Below are positions 1 through 10,129 of a stretch of DNA of 64,000 nucleotides, piece after piece. A model generated the notes under the pieces. The model saw nothing but the letters and a program-made list of their open reading frames with translations, was not told the origin of the DNA and made no database searches. A program made the translations under genes and the position numbers. Location of the stretch: NCBI GenBank assembly GCA_027924585.1, contig BSBM01000592.1, positions 3,188,501 to 3,252,500 of the forward strand, written 5' to 3'. Positions within the stretch are counted from its first letter, which is position 1; every line of letters starts with the position of its first letter. Source of the stretch: Larix kaempferi. Taxonomy: Eukaryota > Streptophyta > Pinopsida > Pinales > Pinaceae.

Positions 1-427
1 AGCTTCCTTAGACATTATCATTGTTAAGTATCGAAGGAATCTATGGAACGCCGTCGCTGCGGCGCTTGAGAAGTGTGTGGCTGCGCCGTGGCGCAGGGCC
101 GGAATCGTTACAGTATCAGACGCCGAGGGTAATCGCCTCATGCATCGGAGTGGAGATACCACGCAGTTAAGCTGGTATGAGTTTCAGTGCTGTCGCGCTG
201 AGAGCTACGGAAGAGTAAGACATTCCGCTCCAAGGACTCCCGGAAGAGGGGAGAAGATTGCAGTCTCCGCATCGCCAAGGTTAAGGAAGCTTGATTCCTT
301 AGCCCCCCATAGCCACTTCGGGTGAGACCTCGAGCTGTTGTGCAGCTCGTTTCCAAGAGGGCCAGTGCACCAAGGGGTTTTGTTGCTGCGCCTCATTAAA
401 ACCCGGGTTTGTCCAAAAAGCAGCCAA
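1..427. other. Unassigned GC-rich segment at window edge
   Basis: This stretch is clearly richer in GC than the sequence around it and is not homologous to the matching part of the Copia-M right LTR. It lies where the missing part of the Copia-M left LTR should be. It contains a short hairpin near 330-350 (cgagctgttgtgcagctcg). The open frames across it show no recognisable protein. It may be an unrelated repeat that replaced or truncated the LTR. Confidence 0.35.
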
Positions 428-609
428 CAAGCTAGGAGGGCTAAAACTGAGCAGAAACAGGCTCCTGGGGGCTGCAAAATAAGGACTAGGTGCTGGGAGA
501 CTTCCATATTGATGACTGAATGCATTCAATTGCATGCAGATGAATGGATGCATGCAGAATTGCATGCAGGCATGCAAAATACAAAAATGATGGTGAGAAT
601 ATTCCAACA
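428..609 (-). repeat. Copia-M 3' LTR, truncated
   Basis: About 182 bp match 4304-4485 in the same orientation, including a shared block around caggctcctgggggctgc and the same terminal TTCCAACA (TGTTGG on the minus strand). Homology stops at about 428, so the rest of the LTR is missing or replaced. Confidence 0.8.
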
Positions 610-620
610 CCCTCCCACAA
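610..620 (-). other. Polypurine tract of Copia-M
   Basis: The minus strand reads TTGTGGGAGGG directly before the LTR start TGTTGG. This is the normal position of the plus-strand DNA primer in an LTR retrotransposon and fixes the boundary of the 3' LTR. Confidence 0.8.
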
Positions 621-765
621 GCTATACTATGAGGAAGTAACTGAAATGGTAGGGCCTTGGTAACTGAGACCAAAGGTCACCCCGCACAACAATCTAAATA
701 ATAAAAGAGGAAAGAGGGAAAACCTAGTGGGAAGAAATCCCTCCCTCAAAATAGACTAAAGGATG

Positions 766-3431
766 CTAATGTAGCATGTCATCACTCACCTCGGAAGGAG
801 GCAAATTTCCTTCTTTTCCAAAGAAGGCTCGATCGATTTGAAATGGATCAGTAATGTGAGAAGGATGAAACCTTCCATTCCGGTAATCTGATATAGCTCT
901 TCGTTGATCAGTTGGATCACCAACAAGATCTCCGTAGATCTGAGAGTAGTGGTTGCTCATATCAGAAGAGGAGGATCATCAGTTAAGAGATCATTAGGTT
1001 CCTGTGTAACTGGATCTCCCATTCGCTTATCTTATGAATCAGTTGCTAGATCTTCAGGTTCTTGTGGATCTGGATCTAGCATTCGCTCTTCATCATCATC
1101 ACTCTCATACTCTGAATCTGAACTGTCATGTGATGAAGGTTCATTCTCTTCAAGCTCATCAAGTAGTGGAGGTGTAGTAGGAAATCTCTCTTGCTCAACA
1201 GGATGAGCATCATGAAGAGGCCATTCCTCAAATTGTACACTCCTATCAAGAAATGTAGTCATAGTAGAGGGATCAAGCATCTTGTAGTCCTTTGCATCCA
1301 ATGCATAGCCCACCATAATTCACTCTCTGCTTTGTTGATCTAGGGCTCTCCTTTTCTCAGTTGGAATCCTTTCCCATGCTCTAGATCCAAACACTCGAAG
1401 ATGAGACACATCAGGTTTGTATCCCATCCATGCTTCCAAAGGAGTCATTTCTTTGAGTCTTTTGTGGGGAACTCTATTCTGAAGATAGGAGGAACAATTA
1501 ATGGCTTATGCCCAGAGACTAGGGTGCAACCTTTTCGACTTTAGCATGCAGGTGGCCATTTCTTTCAATGTTATGTTCTTCCTTTCAACAACACCATGAT
1601 GTTGTAGTGTATAGGGAACATTATGTTGCATCTCAATTCCCTCTTCAGCACAAAAGGTTTGAAAATCACCCTTTATGTACTCACCTCCATTGTCAGTGAG
1701 AATGGATTTGATCCTTCTATCTGAAAACTTCTCTGCAGAAGACTTGAAAAAATTAAAGAATTCAAATACTTCTGACTTCAATCTAAGAAAGTATACCCAT
1801 GTAAATATGGAATAATCATCAATAAAAGTGAGTATATACCTTGCTTTTTTTAGAGATAGATCTGGAAAAGGCCTTGCAACATCACTATGAATGAGATCTA
1901 GAGGATGTGAGGCTCTCCTCCTCTTCCCCTTCTCAAATTTCTTCTCAGGATGCTTTCCCATCAAACAACCATGATAGTTTCCCTTGGAAAACTTGATCTT
2001 GGGAATCCCATCAACCATCTCATTTGTATGCATGTCTTACAAGTATTGATAGTTAAGATGCCCAAATATTTCATGCCACAATCTACTTTCTTCATTGGAA
2101 TGAGTGTGGAGAGCAGATTTCCTTGAGAGATGTAAGAAGTGTGAGAACTCATACAATTTCAACTTATGATTTGAAAATCCTTTTGCAATGGTAGATCCTA
2201 ATACTATGTCTTGAATTTCGACCTCATTAGGAGAGAATATCACCCTCTTGGGCTCTCCAATGTGGGTCATCTGATATACAAAAAGTAGATTACAAGTTAG
2301 AGTGGGAACATAGAGTACATCCGAGAAGTATCCATGATCTAATTTTATTCTTCCAATCCCTTCAGAAGAGACCTCAAAATCATTCCCCAACATAATGGAT
2401 GGTCCAACAGTAGCTTCGAATCCAGTGAAGAGATCCTTGGAGGAAGACATGTGTCTTGAAGCTCCAGAATCTATGATGAAGGAGGATTGAATTGATGCAC
2501 TTGCCATGAGGGCATGGCATCTCTCTTTGTTCTCAGATCCAGATGGTTCACTCTCTTTCTTCCTAGCACATGTAGGTACTGGGAGATTATTCTTCTCAAG
2601 GAGTGAGGCCATGAGATCTATGATATTCTTCATGCATGAAATTTCAGGGTGATATCCTCGATTACAGTATGTTCACTTGGATTTTCCCTTCTGAATTTTC
2701 TTGTCCTTCTTAGGATTCGAGGCTCCATCTGACTGTATGGGAGCCTCCTTCTTCTTTTGGTCATTCGAATTTCTATTAGAATTTTTTTGTTTTCCTTTGC
2801 CATTCTCTGTCCTTGACTCAGTAGCTACAAGATATGAATCCATTTTGGCTTTTATCACTCCCATGTGTACTAGATTCTCCTCCTCAAGAATTAGAGATTG
2901 GATGAAGTCTTCAAGCGAAGGGAATTTCCATTTTGGAATGGACAACTTTGCTGACTGGAAGGTTGAAACAAACAATGAATAATTAGCGCCTAGCTTCGAC
3001 AGGATGGCAAGGATGAGTTGTTTTTCTTCCTTCTAAATCCCATACCTATTCAAATATGTGAAATCAAGTTCTTCAATTTGTTGAGAAACTCAGTGATAGT
3101 TTCGAAACTACTTGGGCTCAATGAGATGAACTCATTTTCTAGTTTATGCCCCTTCAAATCATCTTCCTGGCCAAGGCTGGATTAGAGATTGGTCCAAGCC
3201 TCCTTTGGAGTCTTCAAATTGATAACATGAAAATGCAAATCTTCAGAAATGCTAAGTAGTAGCGGTCATACTGCTTCATCAAGCTTGTCTAAGTCACTTG
3301 GATTTCTCTACTGCACTAGTGGGATCAACTACAGATCCATTCACTACTCTAGAAAGACTCTTCGACTTCAAGAAGATGTCCAGTTTTTCCTTCTATTCGA
3401 AGTAGTTGAATGAATTCAACTTGAGATCCAT
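766..3431 (-). pseudogene. Copia-M gag-protease-integrase remnant
   Basis: This is a degenerate Copia polyprotein. Gag starts at the ATG at 3431 (MDLKLNSFNYFE), reaches a stop after 12 codons and carries several more. A CCHC knuckle lies near 2640-2678, with its first Cys codon now TGA. Protease has the motif DSGASRHM (about 2460-2475). A GAG-pre-integrase segment follows, with SRLWHEIFGHL. The integrase core (2033-1506) keeps its three acidic residues in HSDVARP, LTDNGGEY and VVERKN. A C-terminal piece (1505-1032) includes IMVGYALDAKDYKML and an acidic Ser/Asp/Glu-rich linker. The last recognisable frame ends near 766. No YVDD reverse transcriptase or RNase H motif exists between there and the 3' LTR. 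It is dead, and deleted as well as mutated. Confidence 0.85.
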
Positions 3432-3716
3432 GATACTGCATAATTCGAAGCTGAAAGAGGGAGATTCTTGCAAAACAATGAGAATTATGAAAAGAAGATC
3501 TGCTGCAATTCGAATTGAACATTTCCCTAGGACACTAAGAACATATGAATAAGTCCTTCACACCTAGATAGACATCACTGGATTGCTCCAATGGATTCAA
3601 GGTAATAGCACCAGGATTTGCTATGGAAACTCAAAGACTTCTGGTGCTCAATGAAAGACAACTGCTCAAGGAACTACTGCAACTGTTGCTGCTGCAATTT
3701 GAATAGTTGATGTCAA

Positions 3717-3727
3717 CTCTGATACCA
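3717..3727 (-). other. Primer binding site of Copia-M
   Basis: The minus strand reads TGGTATCAGAG immediately after the LTR end. It is complementary to the 3' end of initiator-Met tRNA, the usual primer of plant Copia elements. Confidence 0.85.
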
Positions 3728-4485
3728 TGTAATATTTTAGAATTAGGATCACTCAGTAGTAGCAAACCTCACTAGAATTTACTCATGTAGTGCAGAAAGA
3801 AGAAGAATGAATATTGAATCAATAATGACTCGTTACACAGAAAATGGAAAAAAAATGTTGTATCATACATCAGTTATAAGCTGGCACTCTGTAATATTAA
3901 TAATAACTGAATACAATCAAATGGATTCGAATGCCTCTAAGGTCATTCGAATTCTCCTCAAAGTGTGGCTTGGATAGCATTAAAGACATCATCCAAACCA
4001 GTGGCAGTAGTCATAAATGTTAGATAGTTAGTCAAATGAGTCTAACTGAGCCTAACTGAGTGCATGGGCACTGATGTAGGGAAGGAGACTCCAATGCGAG
4101 CGCATGAGGAGCTGTTAGTAGTAACAATCTAGAGCTCAAACTAGTCTCAGTAGGTGCCTAACTAAGTGCTTCAGTCAGTTAGTTGATCAGTCATCCCCTG
4201 AATCAAGGAACTAAGTCATCAACCAACTAATCAACTGAAGTAACTCCTAAATAGGTGGAATAAGGTGCAGTTGTGCTCTAGTGATGAAAACAAGGGCGTG
4301 TTAGTAGCTACGAGGGATAAAACTAAGCAGAAACAGGCTCCTGGGGGCTGCAAAATAAGGACTAGGTGCTGGGAGACTGCCATACTAATGACTGGATGCA
4401 TGCAATTGCACACAGATGACTAGATGTTGCAGAATTGCATGCAGGCATGAAAAATACTTAAAATGATGGTGAGAATATTCCAACA
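3728..4485 (-). repeat. Copia-M 5' LTR
   Basis: A 758-bp LTR with TG...CA ends, bounded by the primer site on the inside and by the TGTTGGAATATTC terminus it shares with the left copy. The middle contains short cta-act-ga-rich direct repeats (4030-4200), and the outer 180 bp match 428-609. Confidence 0.8.
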
Positions 4486-4658
4486 TATCGGAAGGCTCTT
4501 GTCATATGATTGTGCATTAAACAAAACCACTACAGATTTGAGCTCCCACGTACCTTGAGTATATCGGGAGACCCTTCTAGGATTCCTGTAACCATTTGAG
4601 TTAACCTATTTTCCTTCTTGGTGTGGCAATACACCTAGAACAACACTTTGGGAGCTAT
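4486..4658. other. Unassigned spacer between Copia-M and Copia-A
   Basis: The sequence continues after Copia-A at 9778 and may be part of the LTR or leader of Gypsy-A. It has no coding features. Confidence 0.3.
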
Positions 4659-5246
4659 TGTTGGTTGTGGAGCCAGATCTTCTAGTCTCATAGATGATAT
4701 TGTATCAGCCGTGTTTGTACCCCAGTTTTATATGATATGTAGGTGGACTGTACACTCACCCCAGCGGGGGGGTGTGGGGGGGCATCGCCCCCCCACGGGG
4801 TTCCAGGGGGGACCATCCCCCTTGGCTGGGGGGTCCGGGGGCAGCGCCCCTGAGAAATGGGGGTTCGGGAGCTGTTTTCGCCAGCTATTTTGCGGGCCCA
4901 TGGTTTTGGGTATCCCGTGGTATTTTCCCATTGTATTTCCCTTATAAAATAAAGACATTGTAATACGGCTAGGGATGATGATGTATTAGGTTTTATGCAT
5001 TGTAAAGATCTCTGATATCAGGAGAGAGATTGTGAAACAGAGAAGAGGAAGTGCAGTGGTTGTGTCGTAGGTTGTATCCCTTCACCTTGCTAGATGGTAA
5101 TAATAATAAGGACTGGCAAATTCAGTGTGGACATAGCCCAAGTTGGGTGAACCACGATATATCTGTGTCTCTCTTGAAATGTGTATGTGTGATTATATTT
5201 GCATTTATGTTTATTGTTATTGCTCTACGATCCTGTTTTTCTAACA
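4659..5246 (+). repeat. Copia-A 5' LTR
   Basis: Starts TGTTGGTTGTGG and ends TTTCTAACA. It contains runs of seven G and seven C (4762-4800) and a GC-rich block at 4808-4903 that is absent from the 3' LTR. A TATA-like stretch (ttataaaataaag, about 4941-4953) is the likely promoter. Confidence 0.92.
4941..4953 (+). promoter_or_regulatory. Putative TATA box of the Copia-A LTR
   Basis: The sequence ccttataaaataaag is kept in both LTR copies (again near 9471-9484). It has the position and composition of an LTR promoter TATA element. There is no experimental support. Confidence 0.45.
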
Positions 5247-5248
5247 AT

Positions 5249-5261
5249 TGGTATCAGAGCC
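5249..5261 (+). other. Primer binding site of Copia-A
   Basis: TGGTATCAGAGCC lies two bases after the 5' LTR. It matches the initiator-Met tRNA 3' end. Confidence 0.9.
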
Positions 5262-5321
5262 AAAGGTCTATTTGGCAGTTAAACCCGCAGGAAGCTAGGG
5301 TTTCTGGTTCGAGTGGGAGCA

Positions 5322-6095
5322 ATGGCAGAAGAAGGAAAGTTTAAGGTCGAGAAGTTTAACGGCCAAAACTTCAGGTTATGGAAGATGCAAATGGAGGACT
5401 ATCTGTACCAGAAGGATCCATTCCTACCATTGGGAGGAAAAGCAAAGCAGCCGATGGCTATGAAGGACGAAGAATGGGAGGTTCTTGACAGAAAGGCTCT
5501 GGGAACAATACGGTTGAGCCTGGCTTCGTCGGTGGCTTTCAATATCTCAAAAGAAACGACAACAGAGGGTTTGATGAAAGCATTGGGTAAGCTCTATGAA
5601 AAACCCTCGGCCTCCAACAAGGTATTTCTAATGAAGCGTTTATTTAATATGAAGATGTCTGAAGGTGGATCTGTTACCGATCATTTAAATGAGTTCAATA
5701 CGGTTACAAATCAGCTAATTTCTGTAAGTGTGAACTTTGATGATGAGGTTAGGGCTCTTCTAATATTGTGTTCATTGCCAGAAAGCTGGAATAGCTTGGT
5801 CATGGTTGTAAGTAACTCTATCTCTGGTTCAAACACCTTGAAATTTGATGATGTTATTGGTGTTATTCTTAGCGAGGAAATGCGAAGAAAAAGCACAGGT
5901 GAGACATCAGGTAATGCGTTGGCCATGGAGAGCAAGGGAAGACAAAAGGAGAGAGGAAAGATCCAAGGTAATCGTGGAAAGTCTAAAACGGGCAGATACA
6001 AGTCCAGACTGGGAAAGATAGAGTGCTGGAACTGTGGAAAGAAAGGACATCTGAAGAAAGACTGCAAATCTCTAAAGAAGAAAGGAGATGCATAG
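5322..6095 (+). pseudogene. Copia-A gag
   Basis: Encodes a 257-residue Gag from ATG 5322 (MAEEGKFKVEKFNG) to a TAG at 6093-6095. A GTG nine bases upstream is in frame, but the ATG after the leader is the better start. The N-terminal half has the Copia Gag (UBN2-type) pattern, with SNKVFLMKRLFNMKMSEGG and LLILCSLPESWNS. A Lys/Arg-rich stretch precedes one CCHC zinc knuckle, CWNCGKKGHLKKDC (about 6022-6065). Gag forms the virus-like particle and binds element RNA. The frame continues past the TAG without a shift into protease, so the stop either is a nonsense mutation or would need readthrough. The mutation seems likelier, because plant Copia elements normally use one continuous frame. Confidence 0.85.
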
Positions 6096-9000
6096 AAGGA
6101 AACTACCCAGGAAGCAAATGTAGCAGGTGATGTGTTACAAGATGCTTTGATTCTTGCATTAGATAATACTAGTGATTATTGGGTAGTAGATTCAGGAGAT
6201 TCATGTCATGCTACACCCCATAGGAAATACTTTCATGAGTATGTTCTTGGCGACTTTGGACATGTTTTATTGGGTGATGATGAGCCATGTAAAATTGTTG
6301 GAATGGGTAAGGTATGGATAAAAGTTAAGAATGGAACTGATTGGTTGTTAAAAGAAGTTAGGCATATTCCTGCTATGTAAAGAAATCTGATCTCAACAGG
6401 GCAGTTGGGAGATGGCGGCTATCTATCTACGTTCGGAGAAAAGTGGTGGAATATCACTAAAGGATCAATGGTGATAGAAAAAGGAGACAGAGTAGGTACA
6501 TTGTATTTATGTCCTCATAATACTGACCATTCTATCTCTTTAGCTTCCACAGGAACAGATACAGCATTGTGGCATCATAGGCTTGGCCACATGAGTGAGA
6601 AGGGGATGCAGATTCTCCACTCAAGGAAGTTGTTGGCGGATTTGAAGCAGGTAAGTTTGGAATTCTTTGAAAACTGTGTTTATGGAAAACAGAAGAGAGT
6701 CAGATTTCTCAGGGTTGGGAAACAAAAGAAGAATGAAAAATTAGAGCTTGTGCATACAGATGTATGGGGACCGGCTCAGGTACAATCTCTTGGTGGCTCT
6801 CATTATTATGTTACATTTATTGATGATGCAACTAGAAAAACTTGGGTTTATTGCATTAGACAGAAATCTGATGTGTTTGCTACTTTTAAGAAGTGGAAAG
6901 CTTTGGTTGAGAATGAGACAGGAAAAAGATTGAAGTGTCTCAGATCTGATAATGGAGGTGAGTACTGCGGCAAGGAGTTTGATAGTTACTGTTCATACCA
7001 TGGGATTCGTAGAGAGAAGACAGTCCCAGGAACACCACAGGAAAATGGTGTGTCAGAAAGGATGAACAAAATGATCATGGAGCGTGCAAGGTGTATGAGA
7101 CTGCATGCAGGGTTTCCCTTACAGTTTTGGGCGAATGCTGTAAATACTGCTGTTTATTTAATAAACAGAGGACCTTCAAGTGCTTTGGATGGTGGTATTC
7201 CAGAGGAAGCATGGACAGATAAAAAGGTAAACTACTCATTTCTGAGAATGTTTGGTTGTGAAGCATTTGTCCATATTGATAAAGAAAGAAGAACAAAGCT
7301 TGAAGCTAAATCCAAGAAATGTACCTTTATTGGATATGGGGTTGATGAATTTGGTTATCGTTTATGGGATTATGAAAATAACAAAATCATCAGGAGTAGA
7401 GATGTGAGATTCAATGAAAAGGTCATGTATAAAGATCAGTTGCAGGGAAAGAAACAGGAAAAGGAAAACACAAAGTACATAGTGCTTGATAAAATTAAAG
7501 AAAATGAAGTTCCGAAGGTGCCAGAAAATCAAGAGCAGCAGCAAGTACTTGAAACTCCTGCAACTGTAAGAAGATCTACCAGGTTAAGTAGACTCCCTGA
7601 ACGATACTCTCCTTCAATGTATTATTTATTGATGACTGATTCTGGTGAACCAGAATGTTATGAAGAAGCAATGCAGGTGGAAACTAGAAAGAAGTGGGAG
7701 CAAGGCATGAATAAGGAGATGGACTCATTGGTAGGAAACCAGACTTGGGATTTGGTTCAGTTGCCTGCTGGTAAAAGAGCATTGCAAAACAAATGGATTT
7801 ACAGGTTGAAGGAAGAAGAAGGAGGTAAGAAGCGGTACAAGGCCAGACTTGTTGTAAAGGGGTTTGCACAGAAGAAAGGTATAGATTTTGATGAAATATT
7901 TTCTCCTGTTGCTAAGATGACTTCAATTAGGACTATCTTAAGTCTTGTGGCGGTAGAAGATTTGCATCTTGAACAGTTAGATGTAAAAATAGCCTTCCTC
8001 CATGGGGATTTGGAGAAAGAAATATATATGCAGCAGACACAAGGGTATGAGGTTAAAGGTAAGGAGGATCTGGTACGCAGGTTGAAAAAGAGCTTGTATG
8101 GCTTGAAGCAAGCTCCAAGGCAGTGGTATCTAAAGTTTGACAGGTTTATGACAGAACAAGGTTATAATAGATGTCATTCTGACCACTGTGTTTATTTTAA
8201 GAAGCTAGACAATGGAAGATATATTATCTTGTTATTGTATGTGGATGACATGCTTGTTGTAGGGTCTGACATGCAGGATATAAATGTACTCAAAAGGAAG
8301 CTAGCTAATTCATTTGCGATGAAGGATTTGGGTGCTACAAAGAAAATCCTTGGTATGAGAATAACGAGAGACAGGAAAAATCGCAAATTGACATTGTCTC
8401 AAAGTGAGTACATACAAAAGGTGTTGGAGAGGTTCAGAATGAAGAATGCAAAACCTGTAAGTACACCTTTGGCTAGCCATTTCAGTCTAAGTAAGGAAAT
8501 GTGTCCCAAGACACAAGAAGAGACAGATAACATGTCCAAGATTCCCTATCAATCAGCAGTTGGCAGCTTGATGTATGCCATGGTGTGCACAAGACCAGAT
8601 ATTGCACATGCAGTGGGAGTTGTGAGTAGATATATCAACAATCCAGGTAAAGAACATTGGAAGGCAGTACAGTGGATTCTCAGGTATTTGAGAGGTACTA
8701 CCACTGAGGCATTATGTTTTGGAGGTTCAGACACTGTTCTACAGGGATATGTTGATGCAGATATGGTAGGTGACAAGGATAGTAGGAGGAGCACCACAGG
8801 GTATGTGTTTACTGTAGGTGGAACACCAGTAAGATGGATTTCGAAACTACAGAAGGTTGTTGCACTTTCAACAACAGAAGCAGACTATGTTGCCATTACA
8901 GAGGCTAGTAAAGAGATGATTTGGCTGCAGATATTTATGGAGGAAGTGGGTAAGAAGCAGAAGGATAGCAGATTGTATAGTGACAACCAGAGTGCCATTC

Positions 9001-9200
9001 ACCTTGCAAAGAACTCAGCATTCCATTCCAGGACTAAACATATACATCTCAAGTACCATTTCATACGCTTTGTTCTGGAAGATGAACTGTTGAAGCCGGA
9101 AAATATACATACTAGCCAGAATCCTGCAGACATGTTCACAAAGGTAGTGACCAGAGAGAAACTAAGTTCGTGCTCGGTTTCAGTTGGCCTTCTAGCATGA
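6096..9200 (+). pseudogene. Copia-A pol (protease, integrase, RT, RNase H)
   Basis: The frame is the same as gag and is broken once more by TAA at 6378-6380; from 6381 to the TAG ending at 9200 it is open. Protease (6189-6200) reads DSGD where the family has DSGA, a change next to the catalytic Asp. The integrase zinc region has HHRLGH but only one Cys of the CxxC pair (FFENCVYGKQ). The integrase core keeps D-D-E in HTDVWGP, RSDNGGEY and QENGVSERMNK. Reverse transcriptase has LEQLDVKIAFLHGDLEKEIYM, KSLYGLKQAPRQWY and YVDDMLVVG (YVDD at 8238-8249). RNase H has YVDADMVGDKDSRRSTTGY, STTEADYVA and SDNQSAIHLAKN. The family residue AW or W-A-G in the first RNase H motif is altered. The copy is close to intact but not functional as read. 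Confidence 0.88.
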
Positions 9201-9273
9201 AGGTGAAGAGGAGAAATTTGCCAAGTCCAAGTCCAGCAAGTGCAGCAACGGTGGAGTTGCTGTGATCAGTCTC

Positions 9274-9285
9274 CAAGTGGGAGAT
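9274..9285 (+). other. Polypurine tract of Copia-A
   Basis: aagtgggagat immediately precedes the 3' LTR start TGTTGG, as expected for second-strand priming. Confidence 0.8.
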
Positions 9286-9777
9286 TGTTGGTTGTGGAGC
9301 CAGATCTTCTAGTCTCATAGATGATATTGTATTAGCCGTGTTTGTACCCGAGTTTTATATGATATGTAGGTGGACTGTACACTCACCCCAGCGGGGGGGT
9401 GTGGGGGGGCATTGCCTCCCCACGGAGTTCCAGGTTTTGGGTATCCCGTGGTATTTTCCCATTGTATTTCCCTTATAAAATAAAGACATTGTAATACGGC
9501 TAGGGATGATGATGTATTAGGTTTTATGCATTGTAAAGATCTATGAGATCAGGAGAGAGACTCTGAAACAAAGAAGAGGAAGTGCAGCGGTTGTGCTGCA
9601 GGTTGTATCCCTTCACCTTGCTGGACGGTAATAATAATAAGGACTGGAAAATTCAGTGTGGACGTAGCCCAAGTTGGGTGAACCATGATATATCTGTGTC
9701 TCTCTTGAAATGTGTATGTGTGATTATATTTGCATTTCTGTTTATTGTTATTGCTCTGCGATCCTGTTTTTCTAACA
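9286..9777 (+). repeat. Copia-A 3' LTR
   Basis: 492 bp with the same TG...CA ends as the 5' copy. It lacks 96 bp corresponding to 4808-4903; the flanks of the gap meet at a shared GG. Confidence 0.92.
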
Positions 9778-10129
9778 GCTACTATGCACGTGCTTCAGGT
9801 AGTTGGGTTATACAGTCAGGGGTACGGTCCTAATCCTCCTTGGTTAGTGCTATGAAAGATTGGTCCGAGTATAACTATTGGACCCCGTGGTATATCGCGA
9901 GTTGCACCGCCTTGACAATTCCATGAGGTTCCAGACCATTGAATCCACACCAATCACATAAGTTTTCTTGTGGCTTATCTTATGTAGATTTTGGATTGCA
10001 TTTTTATTTTTTGCATAGAAAACCCTTAGGAGGAATTTTGCTTCAGTCATTCTGGCTCATCAACCTTTGAGAATATACGGAAGGATTTTGAACTTGCCAC
10101 ATCAATATTCCCTTAACCATGAGGAGAAA
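9778..10129 (+). other. Probable Gypsy-A leader, upstream part
   Basis: About 350 bp of non-coding sequence between Copia-A and the solo LTR. If the solo LTR is removed, this sequence joins 11754 onward and leads straight into the Gypsy-A gag ATG at 11766. It is therefore probably the 5' leader of Gypsy-A. I could not identify a convincing primer site or 5' LTR of Gypsy-A. Confidence 0.4.

Larger units (their letters stand above)
428..4485 (-). mobile_element. Copia-M: deleted Ty1/Copia retrotransposon
   Basis: This is a minus-strand Copia element. Read on the minus strand it has a 758-bp 5' LTR (3728-4485), an initiator-Met primer site, gag, protease, integrase, a linker, a polypurine tract and the start of a 3' LTR. 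Reverse transcriptase and RNase H are absent: the acidic linker after integrase runs within about 150 bp to the polypurine tract. The copy could have moved only with enzymes from another element. The right-hand flank is tatcg (4486-4490); the matching left target site is not visible because the 3' LTR is cut short near 428. Confidence 0.85.
4659..9777 (+). mobile_element. Copia-A: near full-length Ty1/Copia (Tork/Tnt1-like)
   Basis: The element is 5,119 bp. It has a 588-bp 5' LTR, an initiator-Met primer site, one gag-pol frame with only two in-frame stops, a polypurine tract and a 492-bp 3' LTR. Flanks are gctat (4654-4658) and gctac (9778-9782), a 5-bp target duplication with one mismatch. 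The LTRs differ at only some 20-25 positions by eye, apart from a 96-bp indel, so the insertion is fairly young compared with its neighbours. Its Gag resembles the Tnt1/Tork type (KFNGQNFRLWKMQMEDYL). Confidence 0.92.

Noticed and set aside
5313-5321. GTG start three codons upstream of Copia-A gag
   Set aside because: A eukaryotic element is expected to start at ATG. The ATG at 5322 begins the conserved Gag N-terminus.
9880-9905. attggaccccgtggta as a Gypsy-A primer binding site
   Set aside because: It vaguely resembles sequence near plant Gypsy primer sites, but no adjoining LTR end with CA and no second LTR copy supports it.
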